Assembly: GCA_944391705.1 (NCBI GenBank)
Contig: CALXUN010000008.1
Coordinates: forward strand, 1 to 62,808
DNA from: an uncultured Alphaproteobacteria bacterium
GTDB lineage: Bacteria > Pseudomonadota > Alphaproteobacteria > RF32 > CAG-239
Reading direction: 5' to 3'
Length of the DNA: 62,808 nt
Shown here: one piece after another, positions 45,083 through 54,555 of the stretch
Layout of the letters: every line of letters starts with the position of its first letter
Position numbering within the stretch: the first letter of the stretch is position 1
Notes under the pieces: generated by a model
Told to the model about the DNA's origin: nothing
What the model saw: only the letters and a program-made list of their open reading frames with translations
Databases searched by the model: none
Program-made: the position numbers and the translations under genes

Positions 45083-45805
45083 TTAATAGAAGTTTTTTTC
45101 AGCTTTAATCCGTTTGCCCGGGCGCAAATCAACCAACTTTCCGTCCTTAAGTAGCAGCTGGCGGTCCATTTTACCGGCAAGTTCCATATTATGCGTGGCA
45201 ATCAGCGCCGACAAGCCGGTTTCTTTGACAACCTCAAGAAGAGAAAGAAAAACATTGTCCGAAGTATGCGGATCCAGATTACCGGTCGGTTCGTCAGCGA
45301 GCAACAATTTGGGTGTGTTGGCAAGCGCCCGGGCAATAGCCACCCGCTGCTGCTCACCACCGGAAAGCTCTGCCGGCCGGTGATATATCCGTTCTTTTAG
45401 GCCCAAACGCCCTAACAGCCATTCTGCCTTTTCTTTTACGGCCGTAATTTTTTGACCGGCAATCAATTGGGGCATCATAACATTTTCCAAAGCATTAAAA
45501 TCCGGCAGCAGATTATGATACTGATAAACAAATCCCAAATAATCACGCCGTAAAGCTGTTCGGAAAGCATCATCTGCCGTACTGCAGTTTTCACCGTCTA
45601 ATATGATTTCACCTTTGCTCGGATGATCCAAAAGACCGGCGATCTGCAGCAAAGTTGATTTTCCCGCCCCCGAAGGACCAATAAGCGCCACCACTTCATT
45701 AGGAGCAATTGTCAGATCAACCCCTTGCAAAACCTCAAGTTTTTGTTCCCCTTGAAAGTAATGTTTGCAAACTTGTTTTAATTCCAGAGTAAAGCAGTTA
45801 TTCAT
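45083..45805 (-). CDS. lolD: Lipoprotein-releasing ABC ATPase LolD
   Basis: Drives extraction of lipoproteins from the inner membrane to LolA. 240 residues from ATG 45805, which overlaps the lolC stop and has GGAGG nine bases upstream. Walker A GPSGAGKSTLLQ, Q-loop in YQYHNLLPDF, signature LSGGEQQRVAIARAL and Walker B LLLADEPTGNLD are intact. YHNLLPDFNALENVMMP is LolD-specific. Confidence 0.95.
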   Translation of the reverse strand: MNNCFTLELKQVCKHYFQGEQKLEVLQGVDLTIAPNEVVALIGPSGAGKSTLLQIAGLLDHPSKGEIILDGENCSTADDAFRTALRRDYLGFVYQYHNLLPDFNALENVMMPQLIAGQKITAVKEKAEWLLGRLGLKERIYHRPAELSGGEQQRVAIARALANTPKLLLADEPTGNLDPHTSDNVFLSLLEVVKETGLSALIATHNMELAGKMDRQLLLKDGKLVDLRPGKRIKAEKNFY

Positions 45806-47045
45806 AGCGCAAAGCCTCCACCGGATCAAATTTTGCCGCCCGGTAAGCCGGATATAAGGTTGCCAGAAAAGACAGCATCAGCGAAACGCCGGCCACCACG
45901 CCAACCTCTGTCCAGTCTATTTTTGCCGGCAGTTTGGAAAGAAAATAAATTTCAGCTGAAAACAGTTCCCGACCGGAAAGCATTTCCAAAAACCGGCGGA
46001 TTGATTCAATGTTTTCACAAAATAAAATCCCTAGCCCCAAACCGATAAGCGTACCGACCACGCCGATAAAGGCTCCGTCCATAAAGAAAATACGCATAAT
46101 CATTCCTTTGGTTGCACCCATGGTACGCAAAACGGCAATATCGCGCCCTTTGTCTTTAACCAGCATAATCAAACCGGTAATAATATTAAATGCCGCCACC
46201 AGAATAATCAGCGTCAGGATTAAAAACATAACATTACGTTCTACGTCTATGGCGTTAAAAAAAGCCGAATTACTTTGTTTCCAGTCATAAACATAGGCAT
46301 CCAGCCCGACACTTTGTGAAATGATATCCCGCATTTGCCGCAAATCATCACCGTTTTTCAAAGTCACGTCAATTTGTCCGGCAGCATCATGTAAACCAAA
46401 ATAGGTTTGTGCCGTTTCCAAAGGCATAAACAAATGCGTGGAATCATATTCATACATACCGACATCAAACGTTCCCAGCACCTGATAAGATTTCATTCGT
46501 GGCACCGTGCCGAATGCCGTTACTTTTCCGTTGGGTGAGATTAAGGTAACTTTATCGCCGGCGATAACGCCCAGACGGTCAGCCAGCCGTTCGCCGATAA
46601 TAACGGTATCGCCCGTAAACGCATCAATATCCACACCGGCCACCCCGTTTCGCAAAACTTGCTTTTTTAAGATATCTTCCTTGGCAATTCCCCTGACCAT
46701 GGCACCTTCTGCCGTACTTCCGGTAGAAATCAGGATTTGCTTTTCAATCATCGGAATAGCCAGCTCAACACCGTCAATGTTTTCCAAGTCATCAACGGCC
46801 GCTTTGTAATTCGTAAACGGAAAGCCGGGCGCCGAAACAATCATAATATGGCCGTTTATACCCAAAATACGGGATAAAAGTTCACTTTTAAACCCGTTCA
46901 TGACCGACATGACAATAATCAGCGTTGCCACCCCCAGAGCAATACCCGTAAATGCAAAGCCGGTAATAACCGAAATAAAACCTTCTTTGCGCTTGGCACG
47001 GAGATACCGTCCGGCAACCATCCGCTCAAATTTTGAAAATATCAT
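45798..47045 (-). CDS. lolC: Lipoprotein-releasing permease LolC/LolE
   Basis: 415 residues. The N-terminus FERMVAGRYLRAKRKEGFISVITGFAFTGIALGVATLIIV is the LolC/E pattern, with one helix and then a large periplasmic MacB-like domain. Three C-terminal helices follow (IILVAAFNIITGLIM, GVVGTLIGLGLGILFCE, VVAGVSLMLSFLATLYP). Many alphaproteobacteria have one LolC/E-like protein acting as a homodimer; the single gene here fits that. Confidence 0.94.
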   Translation of the reverse strand: MIFSKFERMVAGRYLRAKRKEGFISVITGFAFTGIALGVATLIIVMSVMNGFKSELLSRILGINGHIMIVSAPGFPFTNYKAAVDDLENIDGVELAIPMIEKQILISTGSTAEGAMVRGIAKEDILKKQVLRNGVAGVDIDAFTGDTVIIGERLADRLGVIAGDKVTLISPNGKVTAFGTVPRMKSYQVLGTFDVGMYEYDSTHLFMPLETAQTYFGLHDAAGQIDVTLKNGDDLRQMRDIISQSVGLDAYVYDWKQSNSAFFNAIDVERNVMFLILTLIILVAAFNIITGLIMLVKDKGRDIAVLRTMGATKGMIMRIFFMDGAFIGVVGTLIGLGLGILFCENIESIRRFLEMLSGRELFSAEIYFLSKLPAKIDWTEVGVVAGVSLMLSFLATLYPAYRAAKFDPVEALRYE

Positions 47046-47138
47046 CCAAACATCTCCTTAATGCCTTATTTTAATAAAAGTCCCAAACTTTTCAACTCAA
47101 GGCTCCGGGGATGTGTATAACCCCCCTTGCCTGCCGGA

Positions 47139-48275
47139 TTATTTAAATAAGTCTTTTATCTTGTCCAAAAAAGTTTTGATTTCTGGTTGGCAGGCATCAT
47201 CTTTGCTTAAAAGGCGGAATTCTTCCAAAAGTTCTTTCTGGCGTGCGGAAAGATTTGTCGGAATAACTACATTTAAGACGACAAATAAATCACCGCGCCT
47301 ATCAGAATCCATAATCCGCATGCCGGCACCTTTAACCCGGAGCTTGCTGCCGGTCTGCGTACCGGCCGGAATGCTGAGTTCAACCTTTTGTCCGTCAATG
47401 CCCGGAATTTCGACTTTGCCGCCGAGTGCGGCACAAACCATTGAAACCGGAACAGCCGTATACAAATCTTTGCCTTCTCTCTCATACAGCTTATGTTCTT
47501 TGATGTTGACAAACACATATAAATCGCCTTTTCCGCCGCCGCGTTTTCCGGCTTCGCCGGCACCGCTTATCCGCATTCTGACACTATCTTCAATACCGGC
47601 CGGAATTTTAACCTTAAGCGATTTTTCAACCCGGATGGTGCCCTGGCCTTTGCAATCTTTACACTTGTCTTTTATAACACGGCCTTCACCCCGGCACTGC
47701 GGACAAACCGTTTCAAACACGAAAAAGCCGCCCTGTTGTCTGCGGACTTTGCCGCTGCCGTGGCACATTTCACAGACCGGTGCTTCCTTGCCGTCGGCCG
47801 TTCCGTATCCGTGGCAGGTTTCACAAGGCTCACTGGCCCGGATTTTAATTTCTTTTTCCGTACCGTTAAATGCTTCTTCCAGCGAAATAGAAAGATTATA
47901 CCTTAAATCATCGCCGCGAACCGGCCCGTTGCGCGCTTGTGTTCGGCCGCCGCCCATAAAGTCGGAAAACATATTGGAAAACAAATCCGATAAATCTTCG
48001 GCATTAAAGCCAAAACCGCCGCCGAACGGATTGCCGCCGCCCATACCGCCTTGAAAAGCCTGATGTCCGTAACGGTCATAAGCCGCCCGCTTTTGCTCAT
48101 CTTTTAAAACCTCGTAAGCCTCATTGATTTCCTTAAAACGCTGTTCGGCTTCTTTATCGCCGGGATTGCGGTCCGGATGATATTTCATGGCCAATTTGCG
48201 AAAAGCTCGCTTGATTTCATCACCGCTGGCGTCTTTGCTGACTTCCAAAAGTTCGTAATAATCTTTTTCTGTCAT
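47139..48275 (-). CDS. dnaJ: Molecular chaperone DnaJ
   Basis: Hsp40 co-chaperone that delivers substrates to DnaK. 378 residues. J-domain with the HPD motif (KYHPDRNPGD), a Gly/Phe-rich linker (FGGGFGFNAED), four zinc-finger repeats (CETCHGYG, CEMCHGSG, CPQCRGEG, CKDCKGQG) and the C-terminal substrate domain. dnaK is not adjacent, unlike in many proteobacteria. Confidence 0.97.
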   Translation of the reverse strand: MTEKDYYELLEVSKDASGDEIKRAFRKLAMKYHPDRNPGDKEAEQRFKEINEAYEVLKDEQKRAAYDRYGHQAFQGGMGGGNPFGGGFGFNAEDLSDLFSNMFSDFMGGGRTQARNGPVRGDDLRYNLSISLEEAFNGTEKEIKIRASEPCETCHGYGTADGKEAPVCEMCHGSGKVRRQQGGFFVFETVCPQCRGEGRVIKDKCKDCKGQGTIRVEKSLKVKIPAGIEDSVRMRISGAGEAGKRGGGKGDLYVFVNIKEHKLYEREGKDLYTAVPVSMVCAALGGKVEIPGIDGQKVELSIPAGTQTGSKLRVKGAGMRIMDSDRRGDLFVVLNVVIPTNLSARQKELLEEFRLLSKDDACQPEIKTFLDKIKDLFK

Positions 48276-48285
48276 TTTTTTAACT

Positions 48286-49185
48286 CTATTCCGCTTTTGT
48301 CTGATTTAAAAGTTTCGGGCTGACCCACATTTTACCCTGCCGCAGAAATTCGGGCAATTCCTTCAATGAAGAAGCACCTGCCGCCCGGGCATGTCCGCCG
48401 CCGCCGAATTTCTCCGCAATTTTGGAAACATCAATATCGTCTTTTGATGTATAAAAAGATAAATTCCAGCGGTTTTTCTTATTCATGAAAAAATTAACCA
48501 TCATGTCATAATCTTTGATGTTATCAAGAGAATCATAAAATTCGGAATAGCCTTGGGCAATGTTGGCACAAATGCATTTTAAACCTTCAAATTCGCTTTC
48601 GAAAGCTTCGGCACGCGCCAGACGGAAATTCCGGTTCCGGATATAAGCTAAAATAGCTTTGCCTTTTTCTACCATGGCATTAACGTCTATTGTATCTTCA
48701 ATCAATTCATGCCAGATTTTATCCGTCGGACGATTAACCCCCAAAGCCTGCATGGCATATTCAAATGCCCGCACCCGTTTGTCGCGCAAATCAAAAACAT
48801 CGTTTAGCCCTAACAGCTTGATGCTAAGCGGAAGCGCCCGATCCGGATAAAAGTATTCCCAGGTCAGAATGATGGCGGCCGTACCGACCACGCGTTTGCC
48901 TTTAATCGGTTCATAACCTTTTTCCGCCAACATTTTTTCATATTGTTCAATGACCGAAACATGATGATCAATCCATGTAAAATCAATACTTTGACTTAAT
49001 TTAAACATAAAATCGACCGGTAAAGAAATATCACAGACAATAACTTTGTCGTGTTTTAATATTTCCTCATAAGGAATTTCCATATCATGGTTTAACCCCA
49101 TCAGCTCAATTTCCGGGTAAACGCTTTTAACAATTGCAGCCGAACCTTTTCCGTCATGATCGGCAATATGATATATACACAGCAT
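48286..49185 (-). CDS. DHH/DHHA1 family phosphoesterase
   Basis: 299 residues with all DHH-family motifs: HIADHDGKGSAA (motif I), VCDISL (II), IDHHVSVI (III) and a DHHA1 C-terminus with FGGGGHARAAGAS. Hydrolyses short oligonucleotides or cyclic-dinucleotide products, like NrnA/RecJ relatives; this compact form lacks the RecJ N-terminus. YHIADHDGKG resembles a clade of uncharacterised phosphohydrolases. Gap to dnaJ is 10 bases. Confidence 0.87.
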   Translation of the reverse strand: MLCIYHIADHDGKGSAAIVKSVYPEIELMGLNHDMEIPYEEILKHDKVIVCDISLPVDFMFKLSQSIDFTWIDHHVSVIEQYEKMLAEKGYEPIKGKRVVGTAAIILTWEYFYPDRALPLSIKLLGLNDVFDLRDKRVRAFEYAMQALGVNRPTDKIWHELIEDTIDVNAMVEKGKAILAYIRNRNFRLARAEAFESEFEGLKCICANIAQGYSEFYDSLDNIKDYDMMVNFFMNKKNRWNLSFYTSKDDIDVSKIAEKFGGGGHARAAGASSLKELPEFLRQGKMWVSPKLLNQTKAE

Positions 49186-49205
49186 GCTTCATTCCTTATT
49201 CTTTT

Positions 49206-49991
49206 TTATATTTCCACCACCATATTATCATAAGCCGGCACCACCTCAGGCGGGGTTAAGCCGGCAACAGTTTCATAATCGCATTCAATAGCCATATGGT
49301 TAATAATCGTTTTATGCGGTTTTATGATATTGACATATTCTAAGAGCTTGTCAAGCCCCATATGCGTTGCCTGTCCGGAAAGCGTCGTCAGCGGCAGCAC
49401 TAAAATTTCCGGTTTCTTTTTAATCAAGGCAAGACCTTCTTCGGAAATGCATTTACAATCGGCAATATAAACAATCTCTCCGTCATTGATAATATAACCG
49501 TTGGAATGAACCGGGTGGCCGTTTAGGGCAATCGGAACAATTTTTAAGTTTTTAATAAAAAACGGCTGTTCTTCATGAACTTCATTAACAACCATACTCG
49601 GGCGGAACATCGGATTGTTGGCATGATTTCTTTCCACCACCAAATAAGGAAAACGCAGGCGAATTATCTCAGCCGTTTCTTTTGTGGCATATATATCAAG
49701 AGGCTGTCCGCTTAACCGGTTCAAGTCCCGCAAATCATCTATGCCGTGCAAATGATCGGCATGGCCGTGTGTATAAAGCACCCCGTCAACATAACGAATG
49801 TCATTGTCTAAAAGCTGTGTCCGGATATCAGGTGAGGTATCAATCAGAAGTTTAACACCGGCCGCTTCGACATATGTCCCCGCCCGGCGGCGGATGTTTT
49901 TCGGGTTATCCGGATTGCACGCACCCCAACCGCCGGCAACCGATGGTACGCCCGGTGCCGCACCGCTGCCCATGATAATCATTTTGCTCAT
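49206..49991 (-). CDS. PhnP-like MBL-fold metallohydrolase
   Basis: 261 residues. Metal motif THGHADHLHG (HxHxDH) near residue 75, ID, IALNGHPVHSNG and the final INH segment give a full two-metal site. The start MGSGAAPGVPSVAGGWGACNP is typical of the PhnP/lipoate-related MBL hydrolases that follow tatD in alphaproteobacteria. Substrate is probably a cyclic phosphodiester; here no phn genes are nearby, so that role is inferred. Confidence 0.85.
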   Translation of the reverse strand: MSKMIIMGSGAAPGVPSVAGGWGACNPDNPKNIRRRAGTYVEAAGVKLLIDTSPDIRTQLLDNDIRYVDGVLYTHGHADHLHGIDDLRDLNRLSGQPLDIYATKETAEIIRLRFPYLVVERNHANNPMFRPSMVVNEVHEEQPFFIKNLKIVPIALNGHPVHSNGYIINDGEIVYIADCKCISEEGLALIKKKPEILVLPLTTLSGQATHMGLDKLLEYVNIIKPHKTIINHMAIECDYETVAGLTPPEVVPAYDNMVVEI

Positions 49992-50005
49992 TTTTTCTTT
50001 CTCTT

Positions 50006-50791
50006 TTATTTGTTTATTTTTTTTGCTTTGGCAAACAATTCAAAAAAGTTATTTGATGTTATAGCCGATATTTCCGTTAAATCAAGCCCTTTTATTTTTC
50101 CAAGATATGCCGCCGTGTGTATAACATTTGCCGGTTCGTTTACCCTGCCGCGCAGCGGAACCGGCGCCAGATAAGGACTATCCGTTTCAACCAGCAGTCG
50201 TTGCAACGGAATCTTTTTAAAAGCCTGCCGCAAATCTTCGGATTTATTAAAAGTGATTATCCCCGAAGCCGAAATGTAAAAGCCGATTTTTAAAGCAGCT
50301 TCCGCCACTTTCCAGCCGGAAGAATAACAATGGATAACACCCTTAAACGGTTTTTGTTGATAAGATTCGGTTAAAATTTCTGCGGTATCGTCGTCTGCCT
50401 CACGTGTATGCACCACCAGCGGCAAACCGCTTTCCTGTGCAGCTTTTATCATCTGACGGAAGACCTTAATCTGCACATCACGCGGACTGAAATCATAAAA
50501 GTAATCCAGACCGCATTCACCGATGCCGACAACTTCATGATAATCGGTGTTTTTTAAAACATCTTCGGCGGTTATACCGGCATAAGCGGTGGCATTATGC
50601 GGATGAACGCCCGTTAAGGTAAAAACGTTCGGATATTTCCGGCAAATTTCAAGCTGTAAAGGCAGCTCGTCAAACAAGCCTCCGGCATTGAGCATATAAT
50701 CAACACCGGCACCTGCCGCCCGATTCATGACATCGTCAAGCCGGCTGTAAACCTCTTCCGAACTTAAATGGCAATGACTGTCAACCAGCAC
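50006..50791 (-). CDS. tatD: TatD family deoxyribonuclease (classical copy)
   Basis: 261 residues of the YcfH/TatD type. DSHCHL (HxH), GIGECGLDY (Glu), VVHTREAD (His), IHCYSSG (His) and VETDSPY (Asp) are all present. It overlaps holB by 11 bases. In many alphaproteobacteria metG lies between holB and tatD; here it is absent. Confidence 0.94.
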   Translation of the reverse strand: MLVDSHCHLSSEEVYSRLDDVMNRAAGAGVDYMLNAGGLFDELPLQLEICRKYPNVFTLTGVHPHNATAYAGITAEDVLKNTDYHEVVGIGECGLDYFYDFSPRDVQIKVFRQMIKAAQESGLPLVVHTREADDDTAEILTESYQQKPFKGVIHCYSSGWKVAEAALKIGFYISASGIITFNKSEDLRQAFKKIPLQRLLVETDSPYLAPVPLRGRVNEPANVIHTAAYLGKIKGLDLTEISAITSNNFFELFAKAKKINK

Positions 50792-51836
50792 CTGACACCG
50801 CCTTGCAAATTATGGAAATAATGTTAAGCATGGCCTGCCTTTTATCCATATTTAACGCTTCCGTTTCGTGGAAAATTTTTAAACATTTTTCCCAGGCCTC
50901 ACCAATTAAACAGACATTTTCACCGCCTTTGGCATAATCTGATAAAAACTTAAGCACCAGTCCGGCAGTCAAATCCCATATCATTTCATCTCCGGCAGCA
51001 TTATCACTCAATTTAAGAGCCGTTTCCAAATCAAAGTTTTTTCCGGCATAAAACACTTTTTCCAAATTTTGATACAGGTTAAGTCCGTCGTTTTTAGCAT
51101 AATTTAACGCCTGACCGATGCTTCCGGAACTGATTTTTGCAATTCCAGACACGGCCGCTTCCGGCAATTCCGGCATATAACGCCGTAACAGCGAAGCAAC
51201 ATTTGTTTCCGTAAGCGGCTGCAGATTTATTTTGGCACAACGTGACCTGATTGTCGGCAGCAGACGATTCGGATTATGGCTGATTAAGAGTAAAATGCTT
51301 TTTGCCGGCGGCTCTTCCAAAACTTTTAAGATGGCATTGGCGCTGGCCGTGTTCAAATCATCGACACTGTCAACAATCACAATCCGCCAATTGCCGTCAA
51401 AAGATTTTTTGCTTAAAAATCCATTAATCGTCCGCACTTCATCGACCTTGATAACCGTGGATTTTTTCAAATCCTGGAGTTCATCTTCTCCCAACGCCTC
51501 ACCGTCGCGAATGGCTTTAATGATTTTTTTCTTGTCGCTTTCGATAAAATCGCGCTCAATGCTTTTTAAATCCGGGTGCGAATCGCCAGCCACCAGGCGG
51601 TAAACCGGATTGTTTTCGGAAATGTTTAAGGATTGGTAATCCAGCCGCCTGCTTTCATCGGCAGAAAGCAAAAAACGGGCAATACGGTAAGCAAATGTGG
51701 CCTTACCGATACCTTCCGGCCCGGAAATCAGCCAGGCATGGTGTATGGTACCTGCTTTCCAGGCATTCAAAAAAAGTTGTTCAGCCTCTTCATGACCGAT
51801 TAAAAACGGATTATTTCGGGGTTGTGGTGCTTCCAT
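50781..51836 (-). CDS. holB: DNA polymerase III delta-prime subunit
   Basis: Clamp-loader subunit. 351 residues. AAA+ Walker A GPEGIGKATFAYR, sensor region with DSVDDLNTASANAILKVLEEPP (Walker B equivalent and sensor motif) and RSRCAKI (sensor 1 Arg). HHAWLISGPEGIGK is the family opening. It overlaps tatD and stands four bases from tmk, consistent with a replication/nucleotide operon. Confidence 0.93.
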   Translation of the reverse strand: MEAPQPRNNPFLIGHEEAEQLFLNAWKAGTIHHAWLISGPEGIGKATFAYRIARFLLSADESRRLDYQSLNISENNPVYRLVAGDSHPDLKSIERDFIESDKKKIIKAIRDGEALGEDELQDLKKSTVIKVDEVRTINGFLSKKSFDGNWRIVIVDSVDDLNTASANAILKVLEEPPAKSILLLISHNPNRLLPTIRSRCAKINLQPLTETNVASLLRRYMPELPEAAVSGIAKISSGSIGQALNYAKNDGLNLYQNLEKVFYAGKNFDLETALKLSDNAAGDEMIWDLTAGLVLKFLSDYAKGGENVCLIGEAWEKCLKIFHETEALNMDKRQAMLNIISIICKAVSGAG

Positions 51837-51839
51837 ATT

Positions 51840-52496
51840 TTACCCCTTAAGCAAAAAACGCTTTTCAACCAAAACCGAAATTTCATTATGCAGAACGTCA
51901 ACCGGCTTGTCGGCATCAAGCACCACGCAGCGCTCAGGGTTTTCTTTGGCAATTTCCAAAAATCCGCGCCGCAACCGCTCATGCCATGCTAATCCCTGGT
52001 TTTCAATCCGGGTTTCTTTATTGGTCATGCCTTCGGCTTTCTTAAAAGAACGCTTTAATCCTATTCTCGGATCAATATCTAAAATAATGGTCAAATCAGG
52101 CTCAAAACGACCGACGGTAAAGCGGTATAAATATTCTATGTCTTCTCTTTTCAGGCGCTTATCATAAGCATAATACTGATAAGCCATGGTTGAATCGGCA
52201 AAGCGGTCGCTTAACACCCACCGGCCTTGTTCAAGAGCCGGCCAGACTTTTTGGGTCATATGCAGCCGCCGGTCGGCAAAAAACAAAAGCGCTTCGGCCG
52301 TTGCATCTAATTTACTGACTTCACCTTCGGTTAAAATCCGCCGTAACTCCAGACCGATTTCCGTACCGCCGGGTTCTTTGGTTAACAGGACATCTTCATT
52401 TTTTTGTTTAAGAAAATTACACAACAATTTGATTTGGGTTGATTTTCCGGTTCCTTCACCGCCTTCAAATGTGATAAACTTTCCTCGTGCAGACAT
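51840..52496 (-). CDS. tmk: Thymidylate kinase
   Basis: Phosphorylates dTMP to dTDP. 218 residues. P-loop EGGEGTGKSTQIKLL, DRF motif in LSDRFADSTMAYQ, LID region with RSFKKAEGMTNKETRIE. FITFEGGEGTGKS opens the protein. Its stop is followed at once by holB, and its start abuts dacC. Confidence 0.96.
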   Translation of the reverse strand: MSARGKFITFEGGEGTGKSTQIKLLCNFLKQKNEDVLLTKEPGGTEIGLELRRILTEGEVSKLDATAEALLFFADRRLHMTQKVWPALEQGRWVLSDRFADSTMAYQYYAYDKRLKREDIEYLYRFTVGRFEPDLTIILDIDPRIGLKRSFKKAEGMTNKETRIENQGLAWHERLRRGFLEIAKENPERCVVLDADKPVDVLHNEISVLVEKRFLLKG

Positions 52497-53642
52497 TTAT
52501 TTGCTTCCCAATACCAGATATTTCAAATTTGCAACAAATTTGCCCCATAAGCCGAGTTCTGCCACATCTTCGCCGGCAACCAGGTTTATTTTACGCGCCT
52601 GACCGTCTGGATCGCTGAGTTCGGCATAACCGATAACCGCACCTTTTTTTATCGGTGCTTTTACCGGTTCATCGTAGACAACTTTCATCTTATACTGACT
52701 GCGTAAACTGCGGCGGATTGTTTCGGTTACATCTTCAGGCACCACCAGTGTAACTGATTTTTTAACCCCGTACCAGACCGGAACTTCAGCCATAACCTGT
52801 CCGGCAGATAAAATCCGGTAATTATCAAACTCCCTGAAACCGTAATTCATCAGGCGTTCAGATTCTTCCGAGCGTTCTTTACTGCTGTTCATGCCACCCA
52901 TAACTTCAATCAGCCGCCGGCCGTTTTTTGCAACAGAGGCCGTCAGGCAGAACCCGGCCTCATCCGTATGTCCGGTTTTAAGGCCGTCGGCGCCGGGCAT
53001 ATTATACAAAAGCGGATTGCGGTTTCCCTGCTTTATGTTATTATGGGTAAATTCTTTTTCGGAAAAGATATGGTAAAATTCCGGAAATTCTTTGATAATA
53101 CGTCTTGCCAAAAGCGCCAAATCCTCAACCGACATTTTCTGATCCGGATGCGGCAGCCCGGTTGAATTGGCAAACGTGCTGTTCTTAAGCCCGATTTTCT
53201 CTGCCGTTTCATTCATCAACAGAGCAAAATCTTCCTCCGAACCGGCAATGTTTTCAGCTGCAACAATACAGGCGTCATTGCCGGATTGGACGATTATCCC
53301 CTGCAGTAAATCTTCAACCGAAACCTTCTCGCCGATTTTTAAAAACATGGTTGAACCGCCGCTGGCCGCACCGCCCTTGCGCCAGGCATTTTCACTGACG
53401 GTAAAAGTGTCTTCCAGCGAAAGCGTTCCGTTTCTGATTTTATCAAAAAGGATATAAAGGGTCATCAGCTTGCTCATGGATGCCGGTGCCATTTTGACAT
53501 CATGATTTTTGGTATAGATGTATGCCCCGGTATCATAATCAATTAATATGGCATGACGTGCCGTTGTTTCAAAAGCAGCAGCATTGGCTGAAATTCCGCC
53601 AAACAACAAGGCTGCCAAAATAATTTTTTTCGTATTTATCAT
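52497..53642 (-). CDS. dacC: D-alanyl-D-alanine carboxypeptidase (PBP5/6 type)
   Basis: Trims the terminal D-Ala of peptidoglycan peptides in the periplasm. 381 residues from ATG 53642 (AAGGAG eight bases upstream). Signal peptide (IILAALLFGGISANAAA). Catalytic SxxK in APASMSKLMTLY, SGN in VQSGNDACIV and KTG in GLKTGHTDEAGFC. A C-terminal PBP5_C domain ends in a weak amphipathic helix for membrane binding. The choice of dacC over dacA is by convention. Confidence 0.93.
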   Translation of the reverse strand: MINTKKIILAALLFGGISANAAAFETTARHAILIDYDTGAYIYTKNHDVKMAPASMSKLMTLYILFDKIRNGTLSLEDTFTVSENAWRKGGAASGGSTMFLKIGEKVSVEDLLQGIIVQSGNDACIVAAENIAGSEEDFALLMNETAEKIGLKNSTFANSTGLPHPDQKMSVEDLALLARRIIKEFPEFYHIFSEKEFTHNNIKQGNRNPLLYNMPGADGLKTGHTDEAGFCLTASVAKNGRRLIEVMGGMNSSKERSEESERLMNYGFREFDNYRILSAGQVMAEVPVWYGVKKSVTLVVPEDVTETIRRSLRSQYKMKVVYDEPVKAPIKKGAVIGYAELSDPDGQARKINLVAGEDVAELGLWGKFVANLKYLVLGSK

Positions 53643-53654
53643 CAAAAGTTCTCC

Positions 53655-54464
53655 TTAGTCTCTGACAATCCGGGCATCATAAATGCCGTAATTTCTAACT
53701 TTGTTAAGGGTAACCACGGCCTCTTCTTCATATGAATAAGGCCCTAAACGCACCCGGTAAAAAGTTGCACCGTCCACATAAGCTTCAAACACCCGGCTGC
53801 TGCCGAAACGGGATAGACGGTCATTTAAGTTATCCGCCAAATCCTTTTGTGAAAAAGAACCGGCCTGGACATAATAAGCCGTGTTGGTGCTGTTATAGCG
53901 CGAACTGGACGTTTTGGTTACGGACGGTACCGGTGTCTGACCTAACATTGCCGCTTTCAGGGCTTTGCTTTCTTCCGGCAGAATTTCCACCCGTACCTTG
54001 GTAACGCCTTTGGTCTGGTATCCCAAAAGCTGTGCGCCGCGCTTTGAAATATCAATAATCCGGTCTTTGGCATACGGCCCGCGGTCGTTAACGCGCAACA
54101 CCAGCGAACGTCCGTTTTCTAAGTTGGTAACCCGCACAATGGAAGGCAGCGGCAGCGTACGGTGTGCCGCCGTTAGCGTATTCATGTCATAGCGTTCGCC
54201 GTTAGCGGTTTTTTTGGCATGAAAATCATCGCCGTACCAACTGGCCATACCAACTTCCGAATAATTATAATCCTCTGCCGGATAGTACCATTTCCCCATG
54301 ATTTTATACGGGCTTCCGACTTTATAAACCCCGCCGTATTGCTTTATGGCAATAGCCTGAGCCTGCGGTGACAAACCGGTCAGTTCCGGTGTCCCTTTTG
54401 AGGCACAGGCGTTTAAAAGCACCACACAGAATAAACTTAACAGATATAATTTCAAATGATTCAT
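53655..54464 (-). CDS. rlpA: RlpA-like lytic transglycosylase lipoprotein
   Basis: About 269 residues. Lipoprotein signal with LLNAC lipobox. A double-psi barrel (GMASWYGDDFHAKKTANGERYDMN, VRVNDRGPYAKDRIIDIS, RGAQLLG) with the family Asp and His. A Ser/Thr linker and a C-terminal SPOR domain (YVQAGSFSQKDLADNLNDRL, VRLGPY) bind denuded septal glycan. ATG 54464 is used since the nine bases before are led by TTG. Between dacC and mltB. Confidence 0.93.
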   Translation of the reverse strand: MNHLKLYLLSLFCVVLLNACASKGTPELTGLSPQAQAIAIKQYGGVYKVGSPYKIMGKWYYPAEDYNYSEVGMASWYGDDFHAKKTANGERYDMNTLTAAHRTLPLPSIVRVTNLENGRSLVLRVNDRGPYAKDRIIDISKRGAQLLGYQTKGVTKVRVEILPEESKALKAAMLGQTPVPSVTKTSSSRYNSTNTAYYVQAGSFSQKDLADNLNDRLSRFGSSRVFEAYVDGATFYRVRLGPYSYEEEAVVTLNKVRNYGIYDARIVRD

Positions 54465-54555
54465 GTTTTGCAATTGTTTACCTTAGTTCAATTTTGGCAT
54501 TAATTTAACTTGTTTTTTTTAGTTCGTCCAGCCTCAATTTGTCCTTATGCAACCC

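Noticed and set aside
47113-48054. 313-residue plus-strand open frame opposite dnaJ
   Set aside because: Rich in Pro and Ser with no motif; it is the antisense shadow of dnaJ, whose J-domain and zinc fingers are clear.
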